Numbered from the stretch's first letter, positions 33,296 through 42,500 are shown. The stretch is 64,000 bases of DNA from CALCHA01 sp035548175 (GCA_035548175.1 DASZTO010000010.1:3867-67866); one strand, 5' to 3'. Numbers and translations: made by a program. Notes: a model not told the origin generated them from the letters alone.

Positions 33296-34924
33296 TCAGC
33301 GCTCGATCTCCTCATGCGCGGATGTCAGAACCTCCGGGGTAGCGGGCGCGCCGGGCGAGCTGGCATCCGCATGGCCGGCCATGTGGCGTCCGATGACGGC
33401 GATATCGGCCTCTGCAATGGGCGTTTGATAGACGAAACGCCCGTCGAACATCACGACGATGCGATCGGCCAATTCAAAGGCCTCATCGAGGTCCTCAGTG
33501 ACGAGCAGGACCGCAGCGCCGCGGTTTCGCGCGTCCATGATCTGGGCACGAATGTCGGCGACGGCGGCGAAATCCAGTCCAAAGCAGGGATTCTGGGCGA
33601 TCAGCACGTTCACTTCGCCGGATAATTCGCGGGCCAGCACCGCTCGTTGCACGTTGCCGCCCGATAGGGTGCGGATCGGCGTGCTGTGCGAGGGCGTTTT
33701 CACGCGATAGCGGGTGATCAAATGGGATGCGAATTTTCGAATCTGACGTGGATTGACGAAGAGCTTTCCGATCGTGATCGGCGGTCCATCGAACCGCCGC
33801 AACGCCATATTCGCCCCCACACCCATAGGTCCAACGCACGCATTTCTGAGCGGTTCCTCGGGTAGGCAATAGACCTTGTGCGCATTGATCTCGCGCCGGG
33901 TGCCCCGATAAGGCTTCCCTTTCACGAGGAGGGTGCCGGCTGCAACCGGGCGTTGACCAGCGAGCACCTGCACGAGTTCGGACTGGCCATTTCCCGAAAC
34001 GCCGACCACCGCCACGATTTCGCCAGCGTGCACGTAGAGGGACAGATCTTCAAAGGCGGCCACGCCGGCATCGTCGTCGGCGGCAAGTTCGTCCATGGTC
34101 AACTGTGGCACGCGGTCATGGCTGCCGGAGCGCTGGGCGATGGTCGCGGTTTGCTGGGAGCCGATCATCATTTCAGCCATTTGCGGCGCCGTGTAATCCT
34201 TCACCCGTCCGGCCCCCACGAGCTTGCCGGTGCGCAGGACGGTGAAATCGTCCGCGAATTTCATCACCTGGCTGAATTTGTGCGTGATGATCAGCACGGA
34301 CAGATTTCCAGTGAGCGTCAGCTTTTTGAGAGTCGTCAACACTTCGTCGGCTTCCTGGGGCGTCAAGACGCTGGTGGGTTCATCCAGGAAAAGGATTCGG
34401 TTTTTGAGATAGAGTTGCTTAACGATTTCGAGTTTCTGCTTCTGACCGGCGGCCAAAGAATTGACCCGCGCGTCGAGGGGGATGAAAAAGGGCGTCGTGC
34501 GCAAAAATGCGCGGAGCTCGTTTTTTTCCTTTTCCCAATCGATGGCGAACGAGATCTTTCCGCGGGAAAGCACCAGATTCTCCGCCACCGTCATGTTGCC
34601 CACCAGCGTGAAATGCTGGTAGACCATCCCGATGCCCAGGGCGAGCGCTTCGCGCGGGTTTTTGATCACCTCCTTACGCTGTCCCACAACTATCTCGCCA
34701 TCGTCTGGCAGGTAATAGCCCATGATGCATTTCACGAGCGTCGATTTTCCCGCGCCGTTGCCGCCCAACAGCGCGTGGAACGTTCCCGGCCGCACGGTCA
34801 TGGACACATTGTCGAGCGCCACGAGCGATCCAAACCGCTTGCAGATGTTGATTGCCTGAAGACCGGGCGCCAGCAGGGGATTGGCCTGGGGATCGGTCAT
34901 GTATTCTTTCGCATCTTCGCTCAT
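33296..34924 (-). CDS. ABC transporter ATP-binding protein, BMP/nucleoside type, two domains
   Basis: A 542-residue protein with two nucleotide-binding domains, as in sugar- and BMP-type importers. The first has Walker A (GGNGAGKST, near residue 55), a degenerate signature (SLAAGQKQKLEI) and Walker B (ILFLDEPTSVL). The second has an altered Walker A (VVGVSGNGQSEL, no Lys-Ser pair), the signature LSGGNVQRAVLAREL and an altered Walker B (LIAQNPCFGLD). Such asymmetry is typical of this transporter class. The ATG with GGAG 5 nt upstream is clear. It powers the two permeases at 35714 and 36654, with the binding protein at 37901, to import a small nitrogen compound. Confidence 0.93.
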   Translation of the reverse strand: MSEDAKEYMTDPQANPLLAPGLQAINICKRFGSLVALDNVSMTVRPGTFHALLGGNGAGKSTLVKCIMGYYLPDDGEIVVGQRKEVIKNPREALALGIGMVYQHFTLVGNMTVAENLVLSRGKISFAIDWEKEKNELRAFLRTTPFFIPLDARVNSLAAGQKQKLEIVKQLYLKNRILFLDEPTSVLTPQEADEVLTTLKKLTLTGNLSVLIITHKFSQVMKFADDFTVLRTGKLVGAGRVKDYTAPQMAEMMIGSQQTATIAQRSGSHDRVPQLTMDELAADDDAGVAAFEDLSLYVHAGEIVAVVGVSGNGQSELVQVLAGQRPVAAGTLLVKGKPYRGTRREINAHKVYCLPEEPLRNACVGPMGVGANMALRRFDGPPITIGKLFVNPRQIRKFASHLITRYRVKTPSHSTPIRTLSGGNVQRAVLARELSGEVNVLIAQNPCFGLDFAAVADIRAQIMDARNRGAAVLLVTEDLDEAFELADRIVVMFDGRFVYQTPIAEADIAVIGRHMAGHADASSPGAPATPEVLTSAHEEIER

Positions 34925-34954
34925 GGCTGCTCCATCGCCGGGGGCGAGCAGAGG

Positions 34955-35653
34955 TTAAAACGTTGCAGAAAGAGCCTCGATCAGAGCCCCGCTGGTGGTG
35001 GTTGCGCCGAAAACGCCGTTCTGCATCTTGACCATGTTGATGGCCGCCTTGTGGTTGTTTGGATCGGTCGCCGCACAGCAGTCTTCGACCAGCACGCACT
35101 CAAAACCGCGATCGTTCGCCTCGCGCATGGTCGTATGCACGCAGACATCCGTGGTGATGCCCGTCAGAATCAGGTTGTCGATGTCCCTGGTCCGCAGCAT
35201 CAGCTCGAGATCCGTCGCGCAAAAGGAGCCCTTTCCAGGCTTGTCGATGATGGGCTCGCCGGCTTGCGGATAAAGTTCCGGAATGATGTCCCAGCCCGGT
35301 TCTCCGCGCACCAGGACGCGTCCGCAGGGTCCCGCATCGCCGATTCCGGCAACGGTCGAGAATTTCCGCGAGCGCCACCGTTTGTTCGCGGGCAAGTCGG
35401 ACAGGTCGGCCCGATGGCCCTCGCGCGTGTGAATCACGTGAAATCCCTTGTCGCGCATCACGGCGAGCAGGCGCTGGATCGCTGGAACGACCGCGCGGGT
35501 GATCGAAATGTCGTAGCCCAACAAATCGATGTAGCCCCCCTTCCCGCAGAAATCCGTCTGCATGTCGATGATGATAAGAGCCGTATTCTGTGGTCGCAGG
35601 TCGCCATTCCACGGCCAGGGATAGGGCTCCGACGTGATGAATTTTTCAGCCAT
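34955..35653 (-). CDS. biuH: Biuret hydrolase-like cysteine hydrolase
   Basis: A 232-residue isochorismatase-family hydrolase predicted to convert biuret to allophanate and ammonia. The triad is intact: Asp30 (LIIIDMQTDFCGKGGY), Lys138 (IDKPGKGSFCATDLE) and Cys171 (GITTDVCVHTT). Several stretches, namely the N-terminal PYPWPWNG, then ADLPANKRWRS-type, then IGDAGPCGR and EPGWDIIPELYP, closely resemble what I recall of the characterised Rhizobium enzyme BiuH. That comparison is from memory. The gene lies between permease and ATPase genes of the transporter, close to allophanate hydrolase, which would take its product. It is paralogous to the hydrolase at 32553. Confidence 0.85.
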   Translation of the reverse strand: MAEKFITSEPYPWPWNGDLRPQNTALIIIDMQTDFCGKGGYIDLLGYDISITRAVVPAIQRLLAVMRDKGFHVIHTREGHRADLSDLPANKRWRSRKFSTVAGIGDAGPCGRVLVRGEPGWDIIPELYPQAGEPIIDKPGKGSFCATDLELMLRTRDIDNLILTGITTDVCVHTTMREANDRGFECVLVEDCCAATDPNNHKAAINMVKMQNGVFGATTTSGALIEALSATF

Positions 35654-35713
35654 ACGTTCGACCGCTCACTGCCAGAGACATGCTCGGGCTGCGTAACACA
35701 AGGTTGCACAATT

Positions 35714-36661
35714 TCACGCCACCGCCCCCAATTCCGCGGGCGCTCCGGCAAAAGTGCGCTTGGGCGAGCATGTCACGACCATGATTGCCAGCGTCAGCAC
35801 GTAGGGGGCGGCCGCGATCAGGTAATATCCTCGGGTGACGCCATACGCCTGCATGGCCGGGGCCAGGGCTCCCGCGCCGCCAAAGAGTAGGGCCGCATAC
35901 AAGCAATGGATCGGGTTCCATCGCGCAAAGATCACCAGGGCCACGGCAATGAGTCCCTGCCCGGAAGATATCTGCTCGTTCCAAGCCCCCGGGTAGTACA
36001 GCGAGAGATAGGCCCCGCCGACTCCGGCGAGGGCGCCGCCGGCCATCGTGGCAATCATGCGCACGGCGTTGACGGAATATCCCATGGCGCGGGCGGCATC
36101 GGCAGATTCGCCCGCGGTGCGGATGATCATCCCCCACCGCGTATTTCGGAAGCCCCACGCCAGCAGCGGCGCCAGCAGGCACCCGAGGACAAAGAGCACG
36201 TTGACGTCCAGAGCGGATCGCACCGCCTCGTTTTTCGCCCAGAAACCGAGCGGGATTGCTTGAAGATGGGGCGCCAGGGGTTTGATCAGCGGCTTGCCGA
36301 GAAAGCACGCCAGCCCGATCCCGAAGAGCATCAAGGCGATGCCGACCGCGATATCATTGACCCGGGGGCGCTGGCATAAAAGCGCGTGCACGCAGCCGAG
36401 TATCATTCCCACCGCCGCCGCCGCCAGGACGCCGAACCAGGGCGAGACGAAGTTTCCAAATGCGGGCGCCGCGAGGTAGGAAATCCCGTAGCCCGTCATC
36501 GCGCCCATGAAGAGGGTGCCCTCGAGCCCGAGGTTGATGCGGCCGGAGCGTTCCGTGATGCATTCGCCAAGCGATACGAAGAGAAACGGCGTGGAAACTC
36601 GAATGGCGCCGGAAACGATCGCCAGCGGAATGCCCCACGCGCCGAGAGCGGAATCAGCCAC
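35714..36661 (-). CDS. ABC transporter permease (BMP/nucleoside type), second subunit
   Basis: A 315-residue inner-membrane protein. I chose the GTG at 36661, which overlaps the upstream permease stop and has AGGGAGG at 6 nt; the longer ATG frame is not needed. It has about eight or nine hydrophobic helices and the family motif RTAGESADAARAMGYSVNAVRMIATMAGGALAG, the ATPase-coupling EAA-like loop of this class. LGLEGTLFMGAMTGYGISYL near the N terminus is also typical. It pairs with the permease at 36654 to form the channel. Confidence 0.9.
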   Translation of the reverse strand: MADSALGAWGIPLAIVSGAIRVSTPFLFVSLGECITERSGRINLGLEGTLFMGAMTGYGISYLAAPAFGNFVSPWFGVLAAAAVGMILGCVHALLCQRPRVNDIAVGIALMLFGIGLACFLGKPLIKPLAPHLQAIPLGFWAKNEAVRSALDVNVLFVLGCLLAPLLAWGFRNTRWGMIIRTAGESADAARAMGYSVNAVRMIATMAGGALAGVGGAYLSLYYPGAWNEQISSGQGLIAVALVIFARWNPIHCLYAALLFGGAGALAPAMQAYGVTRGYYLIAAAPYVLTLAIMVVTCSPKRTFAGAPAELGAVA

Positions 36662-37904
36662 GAGCCGCCTCCCTCTTGAAGAAGGGGAATTTTCCGTAAT
36701 AGGACTCAGACGCCAGCAGCACGAGGAAGATAAAGCCCTGGAGGACGAGCACAGTCGCATCGGGCAGGTCAAGGTGGCGTTGCAGGAGCCCATTGGAAGC
36801 GCCGATGCCGCCGATGAGGATGGCTACTGGAATGACGGCCAACGGATTCTGCCGCGCCAGGAACGCCACGAGGATACCTGTGTATCCATATTTGTCGGCG
36901 GTGATCGTCGCATTGCAGGCCCCCTGGACAGCGGCGATCTCGATCGCCCCGGCGAGTCCGGCCGCCGCGCCGCCCAAAAAGCAGGTCACGAGGATCAGCT
37001 TACCAAGCGACAAGCCGGCGACCTTGGCCGCGCGGACATTTCCCCCTACGACCTGGGCCGCGAAGCCAAATGTCGTGTGATTCATCAGCACCCAGCAAAG
37101 CAGGCAGGCCCCGATTCCGAACAGCAATCCCCAGTGCACGTCCATGCTGAATGATCCGAAGTGAATGGATCCCAACAGCATGTCGCCATCGGGGTTGTCC
37201 CAGACCTGCCATGTCGATGGCTTGTTCAAACTTGCCGGGTCGCGCCAAGGCCCTTCGACCAGAGAATTCATCAGGGCGATGGCGATATAAATCAGGAGAA
37301 GGGAAGAAATGGTTTCATTGACGCCTCGGAAATGTTTCAGGAATCCAGCGAGCGCGATCCACAGTCCGCCTGCCACCGAGCCCACCGTCAGCATGGTCAC
37401 CAGGATCACCCAGGGATTCGATCCCTGAACGAAATGTGCCGAGCCGGCGGCGAAGAGGGCTCCCACGACGAGCGCCCCCTCGCCCCCGATGATGACGAGT
37501 CCCACGCGCATGGGCAGGGCGGTGCACAATCCCGTCAACATCAACGGCGCTGCGCGCGTCAGGGTATTCTGGAAGGAGAACCAGGAGCCGAAAGCGCCGT
37601 CGTACATCAGGTAGGCCGTCTTGAACGGGTTGACGCCCGCGCAGGCCACGAACAAGCCGAAGGGAATGAGCGACAGCACGATCGCCCCGACGGGTATCGC
37701 AACCGCCTCCGCCGTCTTTTCGATCGACAGGGCGATGCCCAGGCATGTCAAGATGATCCCCAGCGCTGCGGGCGCGCCCAGATGCTGCTGCCACGCATAC
37801 AACAACGTGCAAGTCCCCCCCGCAAAGAGCAGTCCCCCCACCGCGAGACGAAGGGCGCTCCAGGAAATTGATCGCGGCGTGGCGGGGGTGAGGACCGTCA
37901 TCAC
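36654..37904 (-). CDS. ABC transporter permease (BMP/nucleoside type), first subunit
   Basis: A 416-residue inner-membrane protein with roughly ten hydrophobic segments. Landmarks are MRVGLVIIGGEGALVVGALFAAG, VNETISSLLLIYIAIALM and the coupling loop VVGGNVRAAKVAGLSLGKLILVTCFLGGAAAGLAG. All are typical of the first permease of BMP-type importers. Its start overlaps the stop of the binding-protein gene (TGATG) and its end overlaps the GTG of the second permease, so all are translationally coupled. Confidence 0.9.
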   Translation of the reverse strand: MMTVLTPATPRSISWSALRLAVGGLLFAGGTCTLLYAWQQHLGAPAALGIILTCLGIALSIEKTAEAVAIPVGAIVLSLIPFGLFVACAGVNPFKTAYLMYDGAFGSWFSFQNTLTRAAPLMLTGLCTALPMRVGLVIIGGEGALVVGALFAAGSAHFVQGSNPWVILVTMLTVGSVAGGLWIALAGFLKHFRGVNETISSLLLIYIAIALMNSLVEGPWRDPASLNKPSTWQVWDNPDGDMLLGSIHFGSFSMDVHWGLLFGIGACLLCWVLMNHTTFGFAAQVVGGNVRAAKVAGLSLGKLILVTCFLGGAAAGLAGAIEIAAVQGACNATITADKYGYTGILVAFLARQNPLAVIPVAILIGGIGASNGLLQRHLDLPDATVLVLQGFIFLVLLASESYYGKFPFFKREAARG

Positions 37905-39037
37905 TTGCCTCCCGGGCTGCCAACCACCCCTTCCACCAGATAATTCATGCCTTCAAGCACAGGATCGGTCTGCACCATTTCCTTGCCTTCGGGAATCACT
38001 TCCTTGCCGGTGTTGTCCTTCAGCGGACCTTTGAAGATGACGAGCTCGCCTTTCATCGCCTTTTCCTTGGCGGCATCGGCGAGCGTCTTGGTCTCGCTGC
38101 TGACCGCGGGTCCGTAGGGCGACATCTGCACGACGCCGTCTTTCATGCCGCCACGCGTCGTGTGCGGGATTTGCTTCCCGCTGCGCAGGTCATCCAGATA
38201 AGTCTTGAAAATCGTCGCCCAGTGCCACTCGGATCCGGTGAGGTAACCCTTCGGCGCCAGGTCAGAGCCGTTGGCGTGATAGCCGCAGCAATAAATGCCG
38301 CGTTTTTCGGCGGTTTCCAGAATCACCTTCGGCGAATCCACATGGCAGGTCAGAACGTCGATGCCCTGGTCTATCAGGCTGTTCGCAGCTTCGGCCTCTT
38401 TGGTCGGCATAAACCAGTCGCCAGTGAAAACCACCGTGGTGGTGGCTGACGGATTCACGCTCTTCGCCCCCAGTTCAAAAGCGTTGATGTTCCGCAGCAC
38501 TTGCGGGATCGGCTTGGCGGCAATGAAACCGAGCTTGCTTGATTTCGAGGTTTTGCCTGCGCAGATCCCCGCGATGTACTCGCATTCGTCGATGTAACCG
38601 AAATAGGTGTAGATATTCTTCGGGTCCTTGGCCGGATCATACGTTCCGCCGCAATGGAAGAAGGAGACATCGGGGTACTTTCCGGCGATCTTGATCACGT
38701 GCGGATCGAAGTAACCATAGGACGTTGCAAAAATCGCGGACGCCCCGTCCAGCTTGATCATGGACTCCATGGTCTTCTGCACCTGCACGGTTTCGGGAAC
38801 GTTCTCCTCTTCAAGAATCTTGACGCCCGACATTCTCGCCAGCTCGGCCGCACCCTGGGCCTGCGCCTGGTTGTAGCCGTAATCCGACCGCGAGCCGACA
38901 TATACAAAACCGATCGTGACCGGCTTGTCGTCAGCGGCGCGCGCCGGTCGAGGGCTCAGGACCGTGGTGAACAGGGTGGTCGCCGCCGCCACTCCTGCGG
39001 CCAACTGAATGCATAAACTCCTGCGGGAAATCTTCAT
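37901..39037 (-). CDS. BMP-family substrate-binding protein of ABC importer
   Basis: A 378-residue periplasmic protein. The ATG at 39037 (GGAG upstream) gives a Tat-like signal (SRRSLCIQLAAG), so folded export is possible; an in-frame ATG further upstream is less likely. The mature part matches the BMP lipoprotein family: GFVYVGSRSDYGYNQAQAQGA, VKILEEENVPE, AIFATSYGYFDPHVIKIAGKYPDVSF and HVDSPKVILETAEKRGIYCCGYHANGSD. No lipobox is present. Relatives bind nucleosides or small heterocyclic and urea-like compounds; the neighbours make biuret-like ligands probable. First gene of the coupled transporter set. Confidence 0.9.
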   Translation of the reverse strand: MKISRRSLCIQLAAGVAAATTLFTTVLSPRPARAADDKPVTIGFVYVGSRSDYGYNQAQAQGAAELARMSGVKILEEENVPETVQVQKTMESMIKLDGASAIFATSYGYFDPHVIKIAGKYPDVSFFHCGGTYDPAKDPKNIYTYFGYIDECEYIAGICAGKTSKSSKLGFIAAKPIPQVLRNINAFELGAKSVNPSATTTVVFTGDWFMPTKEAEAANSLIDQGIDVLTCHVDSPKVILETAEKRGIYCCGYHANGSDLAPKGYLTGSEWHWATIFKTYLDDLRSGKQIPHTTRGGMKDGVVQMSPYGPAVSSETKTLADAAKEKAMKGELVIFKGPLKDNTGKEVIPEGKEMVQTDPVLEGMNYLVEGVVGSPGGK

Positions 39038-39175
39038 GGGGGCTCCGTTGGTAGGTCGCGTTCGCATGTGCGGCTCCCTCGCCGGGAGACGCATGGGCGA
39101 ACAATCTCAAATACGCCCCGCCCCGTTCGTCCACACAGACGATCATGTCACGCGCCCTCCGTGGCGCTGATTTGT

Positions 39176-40288
39176 TCAGAAGCTGAATCCGACTCCCGCG
39201 TAGCCGACTACGCGTTCATGTCCCTCGCCGTTGCTGAGGATGCTTTCGTTCACGTAGCTCAGCGCCGGATTGCAGGTGTGAATCCAGGTCACCCCCACGT
39301 AGGCGTTCCAGTTTCCAAAATCTGACGGGATGAACGACAAAGGCACGGATGCCTTCAATCCCATCGAGAACACACCGAGATTCGAGCGCTGTCCTCCCGG
39401 ACCCGGCGTCTCACCCCAGAAGGAGGAATCGCCAAAGCTGAAATAGGTCGGCAGCGAGAAAGTGATGGGGTAATTTGCCATCGCCTTGAGCGTATAGCTG
39501 GGCGTTCCGCCGATTTCGACGTAGAACGTATGGTCGTTTTTCCCGAGCAGAGCGTCGGAGACCACCGGCGAGCTTGCTCCGGCGAAATTCCAGAAGAAGT
39601 CCACGTAGGGATGGAGCGCAAAATCCTTCAGGTAGGCGCTGTCATCGAAGGACAGCTTCAAATCCATGTTGTATTCAGTGGTCGGGTCGGATTCGGCTTT
39701 CGTGCTCACATCGGGAAACGTCCACGCCATGATCGTGTAGGCCGCGTCGAACTTGTCGAGGAACTTCACATCGAAGCCCGTGAAAAAATCCTCTTCGTTC
39801 CACAAATCGCTGCCCGGATGATGGCTGGCGAGATCACCCCAGGTTCCCGCGCTCAAGGTCACCGAATTGACCGGCCCGTCGCCTGAAAAAACGTTCAGTG
39901 CCAATCCCACGAGCGGCTGCACGTTCAGGCCCTCGTGTTCGACCACAAGGCCGCGGGGCGTAATGTACGCCGTGTTGAAACGCAGGTCGGCGAACCCGTG
40001 AATGCGCGACGCCGGCGGCGGCGCATCCAGCGTGAGCGTTGGCGCCATCAGCCTCGAATTTGCGTCGGGAGTTGAACTCGAGGCACCCTGGTCCGCCGCC
40101 TGAGGAAAGCTCGCCAGGGCATCGGGGCTTACGGAAAGCCTGGGAGCTTCCAGCGCGGGATGATCGCGCATCGCCTGCACTTGCGACCAGGCCGTTTCCC
40201 AGGGGGCATCGCCGGCACGCACCGTCGCCGTGAGCGACGCGATGGCAAGGGTCGAGGCAACAAGGGCTGCGGAATGGCGGTGTCTCAT
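39176..40288 (-). CDS. Beta-barrel outer-membrane protein, porin-like
   Basis: A 370-residue exported protein with a signal peptide (ending TVRAG, residue 26). Residues 27-95 are a Pro/Ser-rich linker. From about residue 96 alternating amphipathic strands dominate (IHGFADLRFNTAYIT, GLNVQPLVGLALNVF, VNSVTLSAGTWGDL, YNMDLKLSFDDSAYL, THTFYVEIGG-type turns), and the protein ends in GYAGVGFSF, with the C-terminal Phe typical of barrel insertion. It probably brings substrates across the outer membrane for the ABC importer genes 138 nt downstream on the same strand. That link is inference from position. No named family is recognised with certainty. Confidence 0.7.
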   Translation of the reverse strand: MRHRHSAALVASTLAIASLTATVRAGDAPWETAWSQVQAMRDHPALEAPRLSVSPDALASFPQAADQGASSSTPDANSRLMAPTLTLDAPPPASRIHGFADLRFNTAYITPRGLVVEHEGLNVQPLVGLALNVFSGDGPVNSVTLSAGTWGDLASHHPGSDLWNEEDFFTGFDVKFLDKFDAAYTIMAWTFPDVSTKAESDPTTEYNMDLKLSFDDSAYLKDFALHPYVDFFWNFAGASSPVVSDALLGKNDHTFYVEIGGTPSYTLKAMANYPITFSLPTYFSFGDSSFWGETPGPGGQRSNLGVFSMGLKASVPLSFIPSDFGNWNAYVGVTWIHTCNPALSYVNESILSNGEGHERVVGYAGVGFSF

Positions 40289-40602
40289 TCAGGTCTCCGA
40301 AAAATGGCATGACCCACAACACGCCGGCGAAGGCAGGCGCGCCGATGCAACCCCGGGAATGATCGCTCAGAAACTTGTGAGCCAATAAAGTGATTGCCGA
40401 TACCATTACAAAATGCGTGCCGCTGGGCAGCGCACCGTTACCGTATTCTCCCGACCCTCAAATCCTCGCAGAAAACAAGGTTTCGCTTCTCCCGTTCGCC
40501 TTCTTTGACGACAACTTTCCGGCGCGCACGCTTGCCGTTGACTGCCCCACGGCACATCTTTGCGGCAACGCCTCATGCAATGCATACAAACTGCGCGCAC
40601 GT
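40289..40602. promoter_or_regulatory. Upstream region of the porin/ABC operon
   Basis: A 314-bp gap between the end of ureC and the start of the porin-like gene. On the minus strand it contains GGCACG-N4-TTGTA (40407-40422), a partial match to a sigma-54 promoter (GG and TTG present, the -12 GC is GT). It lies about 120 nt upstream of the porin ATG. The rest shows no repeat or gene. A sigma-54 promoter would fit nitrogen control but is unproven. Confidence 0.35.
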
Positions 40603-42315
40603 TCAAAACAGCGAGTAACGCTGCGACAGCGGCAGAACCGCCGCAGGCATGCACGCCAAAAGCTCCCCATCCGCCCGAACCTCATACGTCTCCGGATCCA
40701 CCTGCATTCTCGGCAACGTATCGTTCAGCCGCATCTCGCGTTTGCCGATTCCCCGGCATCCCTTCACGACCACGATCTGCTTTGAAATCTCATATCCCCC
40801 GACCGCCTTGAGCGACGCCGCACTGACAAACGCAACCGACGAACGCCCCCGCGCTTTGCCAAAACTCCCGAACATGGGGCGCATGTAGACCGGCTCCGGC
40901 GTCGGAATCGAAGCGTTGGCATCCCCCATCTGCGCCCATGCCACCACCCCTCCTTTCAACACCATCTCCGGACGCGCTCCAAAAAACGCCGGGCGCCACA
41001 ACACCAGGTCGGCGAGCTTCCCCACCTCGATCGACCCGATCACATGCCCCACCCCGTGGGCAATTGCCGGGTTGATCGTGTACTTGGCGATGTACCGCCG
41101 TATCCGAAAATTATCGTCGCCTCCCGCCCTGTCCTCCGGCAACGCCGCGCGCTGCTGCTTCATCTTGTCCGCCGTCTGCCAGGTTCGCGTAATCACCTCA
41201 CCGACGCGCCCCATCGCCTGCGAATCCGACGATATCATCGAAATCGCCCCCAGGTCATGCAGAATATCTTCCGCGGCGATCGTCTCCCCCCGTATCCGCG
41301 ATTCGGCAAACGCCACATCCTCCGGCAGGTTTTTGTCCAGGTGATGGCAGACCATCAGCATGTCCAGATGCTCGTCCAGGGTGTTGGACGTGTAGGGCCG
41401 GGTCGGATTGGTCGAACTCGGCAGCACGTTCGCCTCTCCGCACACCCTGATGATGTCCGGCGCATGTCCACCGCCCGCGCCCTCCGTGTGATAGGTGTGA
41501 ATCGTCCGCCCCTTGAACGCGGCGATCGAAGCCTCCACAAATCCGCTTTCGTTCAGCGTGTCCGTGTGTATCGTGCACTGCACGTCATGCTCATCGCACA
41601 CCGACAGGCACGTATCGATCGCCGCCGGCGTCGTTCCCCAATCCTCGTGCAGCTTCAGTCCGATGGCCCCCCCCTCGATCTGCTCGTGCAACCCCGCCGG
41701 TTTCGCGGAGTTCCCCTTCCCCGTGAACCCGAAGTTCAGCGGCAACTCGTCGGTTGCTTCCAGCATCATCCGCACATGAAACGCCCCGGGCGTGCAAGTC
41801 GTCGCGCACGTGCCGGTCGCCGGACCTGTCCCTCCCCCGATAAACGTCGTCACCCCCGATGCAATCGCCACCTGCGCCTGCTGCGGACATATATAATGGA
41901 TGTGCGCATCGATTCCCCCCGCCGTCACGATCATTCCCTCCCCCGCAATCACCTCCGTCGTCACTCCCACCACCATGCCCTGCGTAACCCCCGCCATTAC
42001 ATGCGGATTCCCTGCTTTCCCGATCCCCGCGATCATCCCTTCCTTGATGCCCACATCCGCTTTGTAGATCCCCGTCACATCCACGATCAGCGCATTGGTG
42101 ATCACGAGGTCCAGACATTCCGCCTGCCCGATCCCCGCCGCTTGTCCCATCCCATCGCGCAGCACCTTTCCACCGCCAAATTTGCACTCATCGCCGTACA
42201 CCGTGAAATCCCGTTCCACGCGCGCGATCAGATGCGTGTCGCCCAAGCGCACCCGGTCCCCCATCGTGGGTCCGAAAATCGCGGCATACGCCGCGCGAGA
42301 GTACTGGTGCGCCAT
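40603..42315 (-). CDS. ureC: Urease subunit alpha
   Basis: A 570-residue nickel enzyme subunit that hydrolyses urea to ammonia and carbamate. All active-site regions are present: HIHYICPQQ (nickel His pair), GLKLHEDWG with the carbamylated Lys, CTIHTDTLNESGFVE, the flap region MVCHHLDKNLPEDVAFAESRIR with the flap Cys and His, and the Asp in SSDSQAMGRVGEV. The length is standard. It is the last gene of a minus-strand run starting at ureF, separated from the tiny membrane protein gene by 35 nt. No sign of damage. Confidence 0.97.
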   Translation of the reverse strand: MAHQYSRAAYAAIFGPTMGDRVRLGDTHLIARVERDFTVYGDECKFGGGKVLRDGMGQAAGIGQAECLDLVITNALIVDVTGIYKADVGIKEGMIAGIGKAGNPHVMAGVTQGMVVGVTTEVIAGEGMIVTAGGIDAHIHYICPQQAQVAIASGVTTFIGGGTGPATGTCATTCTPGAFHVRMMLEATDELPLNFGFTGKGNSAKPAGLHEQIEGGAIGLKLHEDWGTTPAAIDTCLSVCDEHDVQCTIHTDTLNESGFVEASIAAFKGRTIHTYHTEGAGGGHAPDIIRVCGEANVLPSSTNPTRPYTSNTLDEHLDMLMVCHHLDKNLPEDVAFAESRIRGETIAAEDILHDLGAISMISSDSQAMGRVGEVITRTWQTADKMKQQRAALPEDRAGGDDNFRIRRYIAKYTINPAIAHGVGHVIGSIEVGKLADLVLWRPAFFGARPEMVLKGGVVAWAQMGDANASIPTPEPVYMRPMFGSFGKARGRSSVAFVSAASLKAVGGYEISKQIVVVKGCRGIGKREMRLNDTLPRMQVDPETYEVRADGELLACMPAAVLPLSQRYSLF

Positions 42316-42350
42316 AAATCTCCCTGGATGCCTGCTTCAATCGCGACGCC

Positions 42351-42500
42351 TCAGGCGCCAAACATCTTCATCATCGCCAGATGCCCCAACAATGCCGCTG
42401 CAATCAGCGCTATCGGCACCAACGCCACCAGCACCTTGCGCATGAACGCCCCCCGTTCATCCTCCCGTTCTCGCGCGCGAAAATCCGTCATGTCCGTCAT
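42351..42500 (-). CDS. 49-aa single-span membrane protein inside urease operon
   Basis: A 49-codon gene between ureAB and ureC. Its ATG overlaps the ureAB stop (ATGA), a strong sign of translation. The sequence begins MTDMTDFRARERED with a charged N-terminal part, then one hydrophobic helix at about residues 22-40 (VLVALVPIALIAAALLGHLA), ending MMKMFGA. It belongs to no urease family I know. It might anchor the urease or its nickel-loading complex to the membrane or stabilise the transcript order, but nothing shows this. It is easy to miss because of its size. Confidence 0.65.
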   Translation of the reverse strand: MTDMTDFRAREREDERGAFMRKVLVALVPIALIAAALLGHLAMMKMFGA

